A stretch of 15,098 bases of DNA, taken from Lachnospiraceae bacterium UBA6403. GTDB lineage: Bacteria > Bacillota > Clostridia > Lachnospirales > Lachnospiraceae. This document shows, piece after piece, positions 8,263 to 15,098 of this stretch. Under the pieces are notes generated by a model. It had not been told where the DNA came from. It made no database searches and was given only the letters and a program-made list of their open reading frames with translations. Location of the stretch: assembly GCA_002437435.1 (NCBI GenBank), contig DJPV01000001.1, positions 1 through 15,098 of the forward strand. The letters run 5' to 3'. A program made the position numbers and the translations under genes. Position 1 is the first letter of the stretch, and each line of letters opens with the position of its first letter.

Positions 8263-9234
8263 ATGGCAAACAAATATATATATGCAGTTGCCAGGATCCG
8301 GGCACTTGAGATGTCGTTGTTTTCGCAGGCTGTGATCGAGCAGTTGATCGTTCAGAAAACATATGCGGACTGCCTTCAGTTTTTAAGTGAAAAAGGCTGG
8401 GGTGATACAGAAGCCGGAGTACAGGATGCAGAGACCATTTTGAACAGGGAACTGGAAAAAACATGGACACTGGTCAAAGAGATGGTATCCGATCAGACAG
8501 TATTTGACGTGCTGCTGATCCAGGATAGTTTCCATAATCTGAAGGCAGCGATCAAGACCGTTATAGACGGAGAAGTTCAGGCAAATGTATTTTATGACAA
8601 TGCATCTGTTTCGGGTGAAGCATTAGTCGAGATCATTAAGAATAAGGATTTCCGGTCATTACCGGAATCCATGCGGGAATGTGCGTTAGAGGCATATGAA
8701 TGTCTGGTGCATACCGGAGATGGTCAGATGTGTGATGTTATCATCGACCGGGCAACCATGCGGGCAATGCTTGCGGCAGCGGAGAAAAATGGAGATGCAT
8801 TATTAAAAGAATATGCAGAGACAGTTGTGGCAGTTGCAAATATCAAGATTGCAGTCCGTTCTGTAAAGACAGAAAAAGGACTGGATTTTATGAGACGTGC
8901 GATGGAGGAATGTCAGACGCTCAATGTGGAACGCCTGATGCGGGCAGCACTTTCCGGTATGCCGGATGTGATCAAATATCTGGAAGAAACACCGTATTCC
9001 GGTGGAGCTGCGGCATTATCGGACAGTTCATCTGCATTTGAACGCTGGTGTGACAACCGGATCATAGAGGCGATCCGACCACAGAAATATAATTCATTTA
9101 CGATCGGACCACTTGTTGCTTATGTACTTGCAAGGCAGAATGAGATCAAGACAGTCAGGATCATCCTGACCGGAAAGTTAAATCATCTGCCGGATGATGC
9201 GATCAGAGAAAGGGTAAGGGAAATGTATGTATAG
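8263..9234 (+). CDS. ntpC: V-type ATP synthase subunit C (rotor socket, d-type)
   Basis: The 323-residue soluble, mostly helical protein is close to the usual length (about 325-335) of subunit C, the funnel-shaped cap that joins the D/F shaft to the K ring. The start MANKYIYAVARIRALEMSL is the characteristic N-terminal helix of the family (Y-A-RIRALE). The pattern of three related helical lobes is suggested by recurring YLE/YAE-type helices. A late NSFTIGPLVAYVLARQNEIKT stretch ends in VRIILTGK, the conserved C-terminal 'Y...K..EI.N.R.I..GK' block. ATG 8263 has a GGGAGG site at 8249-8254. Its last 8 nt overlap the start of subunit F, implying coupled translation. Confidence 0.93.
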   Translation: MANKYIYAVARIRALEMSLFSQAVIEQLIVQKTYADCLQFLSEKGWGDTEAGVQDAETILNRELEKTWTLVKEMVSDQTVFDVLLIQDSFHNLKAAIKTVIDGEVQANVFYDNASVSGEALVEIIKNKDFRSLPESMRECALEAYECLVHTGDGQMCDVIIDRATMRAMLAAAEKNGDALLKEYAETVVAVANIKIAVRSVKTEKGLDFMRRAMEECQTLNVERLMRAALSGMPDVIKYLEETPYSGGAAALSDSSSAFERWCDNRIIEAIRPQKYNSFTIGPLVAYVLARQNEIKTVRIILTGKLNHLPDDAIRERVREMYV

Positions 9235-9547
9235 AATTGCAGTATTAGGTGAATATGACAGCATCTATGGCTTTGCGACTCTGGGACTTGAGACCTTCCC
9301 GGTATCCGATGCAGAACAGGGCAGTACGCAGCTCAGAAGACTGGCAGAAAGTGGATATGCCGTTATCTATGTAACAGAGAGTATGGCAGAGCAGATCAAG
9401 AAAGAGATAGAGAGATATAAGACGCAGATGCTTCCGGCGATCATCCTGATCCCAGGAGTTTCCGGTAATACATCCGCGGGTATAAATGGAGTAAAGAAAT
9501 CCGTAGAACAGGCAGTCGGTTCGGACATTCTGTTCAGTGGAAACTAG
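9227..9547 (+). CDS. ntpG: V-type ATP synthase subunit F (central stalk)
   Basis: The 106-residue protein has the small alternating alpha/beta fold expected of subunit F (called NtpG in E. hirae). It begins with the strand MYRIAVLGEYDSIYGFATLGL, has YAVIYVTESMAEQIK in the middle, and ends with LPAIILIPGVSG and a C-terminal helix. It binds subunit D in the central shaft and modulates ATP hydrolysis. Its ATG lies inside the end of the C gene in a different frame. A GGTAAGGGA ribosome binding site sits within the last codons of C. Length and motif order are normal. Confidence 0.93.
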   Translation: MYRIAVLGEYDSIYGFATLGLETFPVSDAEQGSTQLRRLAESGYAVIYVTESMAEQIKKEIERYKTQMLPAIILIPGVSGNTSAGINGVKKSVEQAVGSDILFSGN

Positions 9548-9568
9548 GAAGGAGCGTGACCAGAAAAC

Positions 9569-11332
9569 GTGGCAACAGGTAAGATAAAAAAAGTTGCAGG
9601 ACCTCTTGTTATCGCAGAGGGAATGCGTGACGCGAATATGTATGACGTTGTCAGAGTAAGTGAGAGCCGACTGATCGGCGAGATCATAGAGATGCATGGA
9701 GATCAGGCATCTGTTCAGGTTTACGAAGAGACATCAGGACTTGGACCGGGCACACCGGTAGAGTCAACCGGAATGCCGCTGTCCGTAGAACTTGGACCCG
9801 GACTGATCAGCAGTATCTATGACGGTATCCAGAGACCTTTGGATGATATCATGAAAATCTGTGGAAATAATTTGCAGCGAGGCGTTGAAGTTCCATCATT
9901 AAAGAGAGACATCAAATGGCCATTTGTTCCATGCGTTAAGGTAGGGGATAAGGTAGAAGCCGGAGATGTGATCGGAATCGTACAGGAGACAGTTGTCGTA
10001 ACTCAGAAGATCATGGTTCCATATGGTATAGAGGGAACTGTAAAAGAGATCAAGAACGGTGATTTCACTGTAGAAGAAACTGTATGTGTGATCGAGACAG
10101 CAAAGGGAGACAAGGAACTGACTCTGATGCAGAAATGGCCGGTTCGTAAAGGCCGTCCTTATGCAGAGAAGATTCCACCGGTTATGCCGCTTATCACAGG
10201 ACAGCGAGTTGTTGATGCATTCTTCCCGATCGCAAAGGGTGGTGTAGCAGCAGTTCCTGGACCATTCGGTAGTGGAAAGACCGTTATCCAGCATCAGCTT
10301 GCAAAATGGGCAGAAGCCGATATCGTTGTATACATCGGATGCGGCGAGCGTGGAAATGAGATGACGGATGTATTAAACGAGTTCCCGGAACTGAAAGACC
10401 CGAAGACAGGATACTCCCTGATGGAGAGAACCGTTCTGATCGCAAATACATCGGATATGCCGGTTGCAGCCAGGGAGGCTTCTATTTACACCGGTATTAC
10501 GATAGCAGAATATTTCCGTGATATGGGATATTCCGTTGCACTGATGGCTGACTCTACTTCCAGATGGGCAGAAGCACTCAGAGAAATGTCAGGACGTTTA
10601 CAGGAGATGCCTGGTGAGGAAGGTTATCCTGCATATCTTGGAAGCCGTCTGGCACAGTTCTATGAGCGTGCCGGTATGGTTAAGACACTTGGTTCGGAAG
10701 GAAGAACAGGAGCCTTATCCGTAATCGGAGCCGTATCACCTCCTGGTGGTGATATTTCAGAGCCGGTATCACAGGCAACCCTTCGTATCGTTAAGGTATT
10801 CTGGGGACTGGATTCTGCACTGGCTTATAAGAGACATTTCCCGGCGATCAACTGGCTGACCAGTTATTCGCTGTATGTAGATAACATGGGAAAATGGTTT
10901 GAGGAAAATGTCAATGAGCACTGGATGGAAGACCGTCAGAAGCTTATGACATTATTACAGGAAGAAGCAGAGCTTGACGAGATCGTTAAAATGGTTGGTA
11001 TGGATGCGTTATCTGCAAGTGACCGACTGAAGATGGAAGCAGCCAGATCCATTCGTGAGGATTTCCTTCATCAGAATTCATTCCATGAGATCGACACTTA
11101 CACACCACTGGATAAGCAGTTCCGCATGATGGAACTTGTGCTGGCATTCTATGAGGAATCATCAGAAGCCTTAAAGAGGGGTGCAACTATAAAGAATATT
11201 CTGAATATGGAGGTTCGTGAGAAGATCGGACGTTTCAAATATACACATCCGGAAGATGTGGAAGCAGAATATGACAAGATCATAAAGGCACTTCATCAGG
11301 AACTGGAAGCAGCCATAGCAAAGGAGGACTAA
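9569..11332 (+). CDS. ntpA: V-type ATP synthase catalytic subunit A
   Basis: The 587-residue catalytic subunit hydrolyses ATP at the three A-B interfaces. It has the N-terminal beta barrel ([18 protein letters not shown]), the roughly 90-residue bulge domain unique to A subunits (about 110-200), the nucleotide-binding domain and a helical C-terminus. The P-loop GPFGSGKT is at 231-238, and GCGERGNEM (257-265) supplies Glu260, the catalytic glutamate position. [11 protein letters not shown] and [10 protein letters not shown] are further family blocks. The start must be GTG 9569: the reading frame is closed by a TGA at 9557, and there is no ATG or TTG between. The AAGGAG site at 9549-9554 lies 14 nt upstream, longer than usual, so initiation may be weaker than its neighbours. 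Confidence 0.97.
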   Translation: MATGKIKKVAGPLVIAEGMRDANMYDVVRVSESRLIGEIIEMHGDQASVQVYEETSGLGPGTPVESTGMPLSVELGPGLISSIYDGIQRPLDDIMKICGNNLQRGVEVPSLKRDIKWPFVPCVKVGDKVEAGDVIGIVQETVVVTQKIMVPYGIEGTVKEIKNGDFTVEETVCVIETAKGDKELTLMQKWPVRKGRPYAEKIPPVMPLITGQRVVDAFFPIAKGGVAAVPGPFGSGKTVIQHQLAKWAEADIVVYIGCGERGNEMTDVLNEFPELKDPKTGYSLMERTVLIANTSDMPVAAREASIYTGITIAEYFRDMGYSVALMADSTSRWAEALREMSGRLQEMPGEEGYPAYLGSRLAQFYERAGMVKTLGSEGRTGALSVIGAVSPPGGDISEPVSQATLRIVKVFWGLDSALAYKRHFPAINWLTSYSLYVDNMGKWFEENVNEHWMEDRQKLMTLLQEEAELDEIVKMVGMDALSASDRLKMEAARSIREDFLHQNSFHEIDTYTPLDKQFRMMELVLAFYEESSEALKRGATIKNILNMEVREKIGRFKYTHPEDVEAEYDKIIKALHQELEAAIAKED

Positions 11333-11336
11333 GCAC

Positions 11337-12707
11337 ATGCCAAAAGAATATAGAACCATACAGGAAGTTGCAGGACCTCTGATGCTGGTACATGGTGTAG
11401 AAAATGTCACCTATGATGAACTTGGTGAAATCGAGCTTGCAAGCGGCGAAGTCAGAAGATGCAAGGTCCTTGAGATCAATGGTGAAGATGCACTGGTACA
11501 GTTATTTGAGAATTCAACAGGTATCAACCTTTCAAACAGTAAAGTAAGATTCCTTGGACGGAGCATGGAGCTTGGCGTATCAGAAGATATGCTTGGCCGT
11601 GTATTTGACGGACTGGGAAGGCCGATCGATAAAGGACCGGATATCCTTCCGGAGGAGAGAAGAGATATCAACGGTCTGCCAATGAATCCGGCAGCAAGAA
11701 ATTACCCATCGGAATTTATCCAGACAGGTATCTCTGCTATTGATGGATTAAATACACTGGTAAGAGGACAGAAGCTGCCGATCTTCTCAGCATCGGGACT
11801 TCCACATTCGAAGTTAGCAGCCCAGATCGCAAGACAGGCAAAGGTGCGTGGAACGGATGAACCATTCGCAGTAGTATTTGCGGCTATGGGTATTACTTTC
11901 GAAGAAGCGAACTTCTTCACGGAGAGCTTCAAGGAGACAGGCGCGATCGACAGAACTGTACTGTTCATCAACCTTGCGAATGACCCTGCGGTTGAGCGTA
12001 TCGCTACCCCTCGTATGGCACTGACCGCTGCAGAATATCTTGCATTTGAAAAGAACATGCATGTATTGGTTATCCTGACGGATATCACAAACTATGCAGA
12101 TGCATTACGAGAAGTATCCGCAGCCCGAAAAGAGGTTCCGGGTCGTCGTGGATATCCCGGATACATGTATACAGACCTTGCAACCTTATATGAAAGAGCA
12201 GGAAGACAGCGTGGCAAGAATGGTAGTATCACAATGATCCCAATCCTTACCATGCCTGAGGATGATAAGACACATCCAATCCCTGACTTAACAGGATATA
12301 TCACAGAGGGACAGATCATCTTAAGCCGTGAGCTTTACAGAAAGGGTGTAACACCACCAATCGATGTACTTCCATCGCTGTCACGTCTGAAGGATAAGGG
12401 TACCGGTGAAGGAAAGACAAGAGGAGATCATTCCAGCACCATGAACCAGTTATTTGCGGCATATTCCCGTGGAAAGGATGCAAAGGAACTTATGACGATC
12501 CTTGGTGAATCTGCATTGTCGGATATCGATATTTTATATGCAAAGTTTGCAGAGGCATTTGAAAAGGAATATGTATCTCAGGGTTATGAGACAGACAGAA
12601 GTATCGAGGAGACATTAAACATCGGCTGGAAGCTGTTATCGATCCTGCCTCGTGCAGAACTGAAACGTATCGATGATAAGTGGTTAGATCAGTACTATGG
12701 AAAGTAA
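11337..12707 (+). CDS. ntpB: V-type ATP synthase regulatory subunit B
   Basis: The 456-residue non-catalytic partner of subunit A alternates with it in the A3B3 ring. The N-terminal barrel ([20 protein letters not shown]) is followed by the nucleotide-binding-like domain. Its P-loop is degenerate, [10 protein letters not shown] (150-159), lacking the GxxGxGKT pattern, which is normal for B and explains the lack of catalysis. [21 protein letters not shown] and the arginine-bearing PSLSRL segment supply residues to the catalytic site of the next A subunit. ATG 11337 is 4 nt after the A stop and uses an AAGGAGG site (11321-11327) inside the end of A. An unusual structured gap, not the D gene, follows it. 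Confidence 0.97.
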   Translation: MPKEYRTIQEVAGPLMLVHGVENVTYDELGEIELASGEVRRCKVLEINGEDALVQLFENSTGINLSNSKVRFLGRSMELGVSEDMLGRVFDGLGRPIDKGPDILPEERRDINGLPMNPAARNYPSEFIQTGISAIDGLNTLVRGQKLPIFSASGLPHSKLAAQIARQAKVRGTDEPFAVVFAAMGITFEEANFFTESFKETGAIDRTVLFINLANDPAVERIATPRMALTAAEYLAFEKNMHVLVILTDITNYADALREVSAARKEVPGRRGYPGYMYTDLATLYERAGRQRGKNGSITMIPILTMPEDDKTHPIPDLTGYITEGQIILSRELYRKGVTPPIDVLPSLSRLKDKGTGEGKTRGDHSSTMNQLFAAYSRGKDAKELMTILGESALSDIDILYAKFAEAFEKEYVSQGYETDRSIEETLNIGWKLLSILPRAELKRIDDKWLDQYYGK

Positions 12708-12905
12708 CGAGAAGCGCGTGAGCGGACTTGGTAATCAGCTACATGAGCTTGCTCATAGGAGTTGATCACCGGGGACGTGAGCATGGTTCGACAGAACCCA
12801 CCGAGCCGTCAGGCGAGGTGGAGCGCTTCGAGTTAATAAACGGAAGAGCGCTACGAGCCGCCAAGCAAGGTGGACGCTTCGAGTTGACATTATAAGGAGG
12901 CAAAA
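12708..12905 (+). repeat. Structured repeat-bearing gap between subunits B and D
   Basis: This 198-bp stretch has no gene. AACGAGAAGCGC at its start can pair with GCGCTTCGAGTT (12823-12834) apart from two mismatches. Between them are a stem with ATGAG-CTTG-CTCAT at its tip (12743-12756) and GGTTC-GACA-GAACC (12785-12798). A third hairpin is CCACC-GA-GCC-GTCA-GGC-GA-GGTGG (12798-12821), with facing GA/GA dinucleotides. The block GAGCCGTCAGGCGAGGTGG..CGCTTCGAGTT (12803-12834) recurs, about 85% alike, at 12855-12885, 52 bp further on. It resembles the core of the repeats at 1960-2040 and 4229-4303. A TTGACA at 12884-12889 has no -10 before the D gene. It may alter D expression or simply be an inserted repeat. 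Confidence 0.7.
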
Positions 12906-13571
12906 ATGGCAGCTACACAGGTAAATCCTACCAGAATGGAACTGACCCGTTTAAAGAAGAAGCTTGTTACGGCAACCAGAGGCCATAAGCTGTTAAAAGA
13001 TAAACGAGATGAGCTGATGCGGCAGTTCCTTGATATGGCAAGAGAGAATATGGCACTTCGTGAGAAGGTTGAGACCGGTATCAAGGCCGCCAATACGAAT
13101 TTTGTCATAGCAAAAGCCGGCATGTCTGAACAGATCCTTCATACGGCACTGATGGCACCAAAACAGGAAGTCCAGCTTACCTGCAAGGATCGAAATGTTA
13201 TGAGTGTAGATATTCCGGTATTTGAATATACAACAAAAAGTGCGGATGAGAATGATATCTATTCTTACGGTTTTGCATTTACCTCAGGCGATCTGGATGA
13301 TGCAGTAAAGTCACTTGCTGACATCCTTCCGGATATGCTGAAACTGGCAGAGATCGAAAAATCCTGTCAGCTTCTGGCGTCGGAGATCGAGAAGACCAGA
13401 CGGCGTGTAAATGCGCTGGAGCATGTTATCATTCCTGAGACAAAGGAGGGCATCCGCTATATCAGCATGAAGCTTGATGAGAATGAGCGAAGCACGCAGG
13501 TGCGGCTCATGAAGGTCAAGGATATGATGCTGGAGGAAGCCCATCACTATAAAGAGCATCAATTTGAATAG
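12906..13571 (+). CDS. ntpD: V-type ATP synthase subunit D (central shaft)
   Basis: The 221-residue subunit D forms the rotating shaft inside the A3B3 head. Long helices at both ends (about 10-65 and 145-215) make the antiparallel coiled coil. The N-terminal signature VNPTRMELTRLKKKL..TATRGHKLLKDKRDEL and the later RRRVNALEHV block are diagnostic of the family, and the length is close to the E. hirae protein. ATG 12906 has an AAGGAGG site at 12894-12900. It is the last gene of the operon and is followed by a strong terminator. Unlike the other subunits it is separated from its upstream neighbour by a long structured gap. Confidence 0.95.
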   Translation: MAATQVNPTRMELTRLKKKLVTATRGHKLLKDKRDELMRQFLDMARENMALREKVETGIKAANTNFVIAKAGMSEQILHTALMAPKQEVQLTCKDRNVMSVDIPVFEYTTKSADENDIYSYGFAFTSGDLDDAVKSLADILPDMLKLAEIEKSCQLLASEIEKTRRRVNALEHVIIPETKEGIRYISMKLDENERSTQVRLMKVKDMMLEEAHHYKEHQFE

Positions 13572-13580
13572 AAACGGACG

Positions 13581-13613
13581 AAAACTCCTGTGGAATAAAA
13601 CCACAGGAGTTTT
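13581..13613. terminator. Bidirectional intrinsic terminator
   Basis: A perfect 13-bp stem, AAAACTCCTGTGG (13581-13593) and CCACAGGAGTTTT (13601-13613), encloses a 7-nt loop. On the plus strand the stem ends in TTTT and then CTGTTTGTTGTT, ending the ATPase operon 10 nt after the D stop. On the minus strand it also ends in TTTT, so it can serve the convergent gene whose stop is at 13644. Confidence 0.9.
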
Positions 13614-13643
13614 CTGTTTGTTGTTATATAAGAAAATAAGATT

Positions 13644-14708
13644 TTATTTGTTTCGTTCAGCAAGTTGAGCCTTTAATCTTGCAATCTCATCATTTTTTTC
13701 AGATAAGGTAGCATTCATTTTAGATACTGCTGCATTCTTTTCAGCGATAGCTTCGTCCCGTTCTTTTTTCAGCTCATCGATCATGTAGTTGACGGTATTT
13801 TCATCCAATTTTCGTAATGCTTCAGAAAACATGGTAACAACCTCCTCCGGGTGATACAGATATTCTGACATATCCATGCAGATAGTCTCCATCCATGGAT
13901 AGTCGGATATTAGTGCTGCAAGGTCATCCATGGTAGTTGCTGTTAACAGGGATAACCATGCGTTAAGTTCGTTGATATCTTTAGAATACTTACTTTTTCG
14001 GAAGACGTCAAGGGAAACGACATAGTATTCCTGTAGAAGATGAAAGTCGATCCCGGTATCAAATGCAGCCTTCCCATGATGCAGGTAGATGTCGGATAGA
14101 CTGGTATCATTACATTCGGGTGGGCTGTTTTCAAACATCACGATCGTATAAACATTTTTCAGATCCTGATAGGTGAATGTACTTCCCTTTTCCCCTTTTA
14201 CTCTGGTGTACTGGCGGAGCAAGAGATCGGCAGAGTAGCAGGACATTCGCTCACCGGGGAATGTATATGGTATTTTCTGAATCTCGACATTTGCGATCGA
14301 ACCATCTTCTAACTGAACAATGATATCCAGAAGCAGGAGAGAGGTTGATGGCAGCATACTGTCTTCATTTGACAGGATGCACTTCACGGTTACATTTGTA
14401 CCGATGATACTGCTGATCAATCGTGATAACCGTTCCGGGTATACATCCGGGTTAAATAGCTTCTTGAAAAAAGGATCATAGGTTAATGGCAGACTTTTCT
14501 TCCCTTCCATGAATTCAAGAAAGCGCGATTTCCATTTGTCAGGCCAGTTCAGATATGTCCGATAAATGGATGGATTCTTTTTTAACTCCAACAGACATTC
14601 ATCTTTGGTTCGGGATGGGAAAAGCTGTTGAATATTTTTTATGGTAGACTTTCTGTTATTGTCTACAGATGAGATAGTAGTGTTTTCTGTTTTATTTTCA
14701 TTGTACAT
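13644..14708 (-). CDS. Rpn-like PD-(D/E)XK nuclease family protein (putative transposase)
   Basis: The 354-residue protein looks like the Rpn/transposase_31-type nucleases common in gut Firmicutes. The N-terminal part has TYDPFFKKLFN (76-86), the usual entry block. The PD-(D/E)XK core is LLLLDIIVQLEDG with Asp128, then ANVEIQK with Glu142, Gln144 and Lys145, the D..ExQ form seen in this family. MSCYSADLLLRQY (155-167) matches the conserved helix after the core. Residues 300-352 are a charged coiled coil (KKERDEAIAEKNAA..). The active-site residues appear intact. ATG 14708 has an AAGAGGA site complementary to 14719-14725. No inverted repeats or target duplication bracket the gene, so it is not annotated as a complete mobile element. 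Rpn proteins cut DNA and raise recombination; the role of this homologue is unknown. Confidence 0.8.
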   Translation of the reverse strand: MYNENKTENTTISSVDNNRKSTIKNIQQLFPSRTKDECLLELKKNPSIYRTYLNWPDKWKSRFLEFMEGKKSLPLTYDPFFKKLFNPDVYPERLSRLISSIIGTNVTVKCILSNEDSMLPSTSLLLLDIIVQLEDGSIANVEIQKIPYTFPGERMSCYSADLLLRQYTRVKGEKGSTFTYQDLKNVYTIVMFENSPPECNDTSLSDIYLHHGKAAFDTGIDFHLLQEYYVVSLDVFRKSKYSKDINELNAWLSLLTATTMDDLAALISDYPWMETICMDMSEYLYHPEEVVTMFSEALRKLDENTVNYMIDELKKERDEAIAEKNAAVSKMNATLSEKNDEIARLKAQLAERNK

Positions 14709-14960
14709 AAATTTATTATCCTCTTAATTTCCGGCGCCTGTTTTGTCGACAGGAACAGCTTACCAGAAATAAAAAGAAAAAGTTCATAAATGTAATGAAT
14801 GGTATTGTTTCATGTAATAACTTGTAGGTTATGAGATGAGAAATCATAGATTTGAGTGTAAGTTTATTATTTAATTTTATTGAAAATGGTGAAAATAGTT
14901 TGCTATTTATCTTGAAAATGAATTTAGAAAGATCAGTGTTATGTTTATAAGTTTAGTCAA

Positions 14961-14990
14961 ATTATAATGTAAATTAAATCATTGTTGCAA
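14961..14990 (-). promoter_or_regulatory. Possible promoter of the Rpn-like gene
   Basis: On the minus strand, TTGCAA (14985-14990) is followed after 18 bp by a perfect TATAAT (14961-14966). Transcription would start near 14954 and give a leader of about 245 nt. The region is very AT-rich, so chance matches are likely. A small hairpin CCTGT..ACAGG (14737-14753) would lie in the leader. Confidence 0.4.
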
Positions 14991-14999
14991 TGGAAAAGG

Positions 15000-15029
15000 T
15001 TGAAATAAAAAATAAGATAATGTTATAAT
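15000..15029 (+). promoter_or_regulatory. Strong promoter-like sequence directed off the right edge
   Basis: TTGAAA (15000-15005), an 18-bp spacer and an extended -10 TGTTATAAT (15021-15029) make a good vegetative promoter with a start near 15036. No gene begins before the window ends, so it would serve something beyond position 15098. Confidence 0.5.
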
Positions 15030-15098
15030 GAAACAAATTAATTAGTTAGAATTACTTTATATGAACAATTAGATTTAAAGTGATAAGTTAGGTGATTG

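Larger units (their letters stand above)
14709..15098. other. AT-rich gene-free right end
   Basis: No open frame with a ribosome binding site is visible on either strand. The region is much richer in A and T than the operon and holds only the promoter-like sequences pointing left and right and a short hairpin at 14737-14753. It may be the shared control region between the Rpn-like gene and an unseen rightward gene. Confidence 0.6.

Noticed and set aside
12884..12905. Separate promoter for subunit D
   Set aside because: TTGACA at 12884-12889 is only 16 nt before the start codon and overlaps the approach to the ribosome binding site, so no -10 can be placed upstream of the gene.
13644..14708. 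Complete insertion sequence around the Rpn-like gene
   Set aside because: No terminal inverted repeats or target duplications were found on either side, and a normal terminator and AT-rich leader flank the gene.

Overview
The window looks like a chromosomal segment from an anaerobic Firmicute, most likely a Lachnospiraceae-type gut Clostridium. Three things suggest this: strong AGGAGG-type ribosome binding sites, TTGACA/TATAAT-type promoters, and a nine-gene bacterial V/A-type ATPase operon in the order known from Enterococcus hirae ntp. The placement is inferred from gene content and style, not from a database match.

Layout. Positions 36-1885 hold a two-gene sodium symporter unit: a small two-helix YhdT-like protein and a 500-residue sodium:solute symporter, possibly for pantothenate. 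Positions 1886-2577 hold no convincing gene. They contain a 208-bp imperfect palindrome (1899-2106) and a regular array of six 51-52 bp units bounded by GGGTAT and ATACCC (2154-2444). After these come a pair of 27-bp-spaced direct repeats and a promoter whose -35 box lies inside a small dyad. Next are a Sua5-type threonylcarbamoyl-AMP synthase (2578-3621) and ribose-5-phosphate isomerase B (3779-4213), each with its own promoter. Positions 4214-4729 are again gene-free and hold a second copy of the repeat core seen in the first palindrome, a 174-bp cloverleaf-like palindrome, and the promoter region of the ATPase operon.

Positions 4730-13571 encode ATPase subunits in the order H/G-type stalk, I, K, E, C, F, A, B, D. 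All are on the plus strand, with short gaps or overlaps except for a 198-bp structured, repeat-bearing gap between B and D. A strong terminator (13581-13613) ends the operon and can also serve the convergent gene that follows. That gene, on the minus strand at 13644-14708, encodes an Rpn-like PD-(D/E)XK nuclease/putative transposase protein with a C-terminal coiled coil. The last 390 bp are AT-rich and gene-free, with promoter-like sequences pointing both ways.

How the genes fit together. The proteolipid K subunit keeps all five residues that bind Na+ in the E. hirae NtpK ring, so the ATPase is predicted to move Na+. The symporter at the left edge would consume the same Na+ gradient. The Sua5 and RpiB genes are housekeeping genes (tRNA t6A synthesis and the pentose phosphate pathway) with no evident link to ion transport.

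The most unusual material is non-coding: the 52-bp GGGTAT/ATACCC array, the two long palindromes, and a dispersed repeat family with a GAGCCG..CAGGCGAG core found at 1960-2040, 4229-4303 and twice in 12803-12885.
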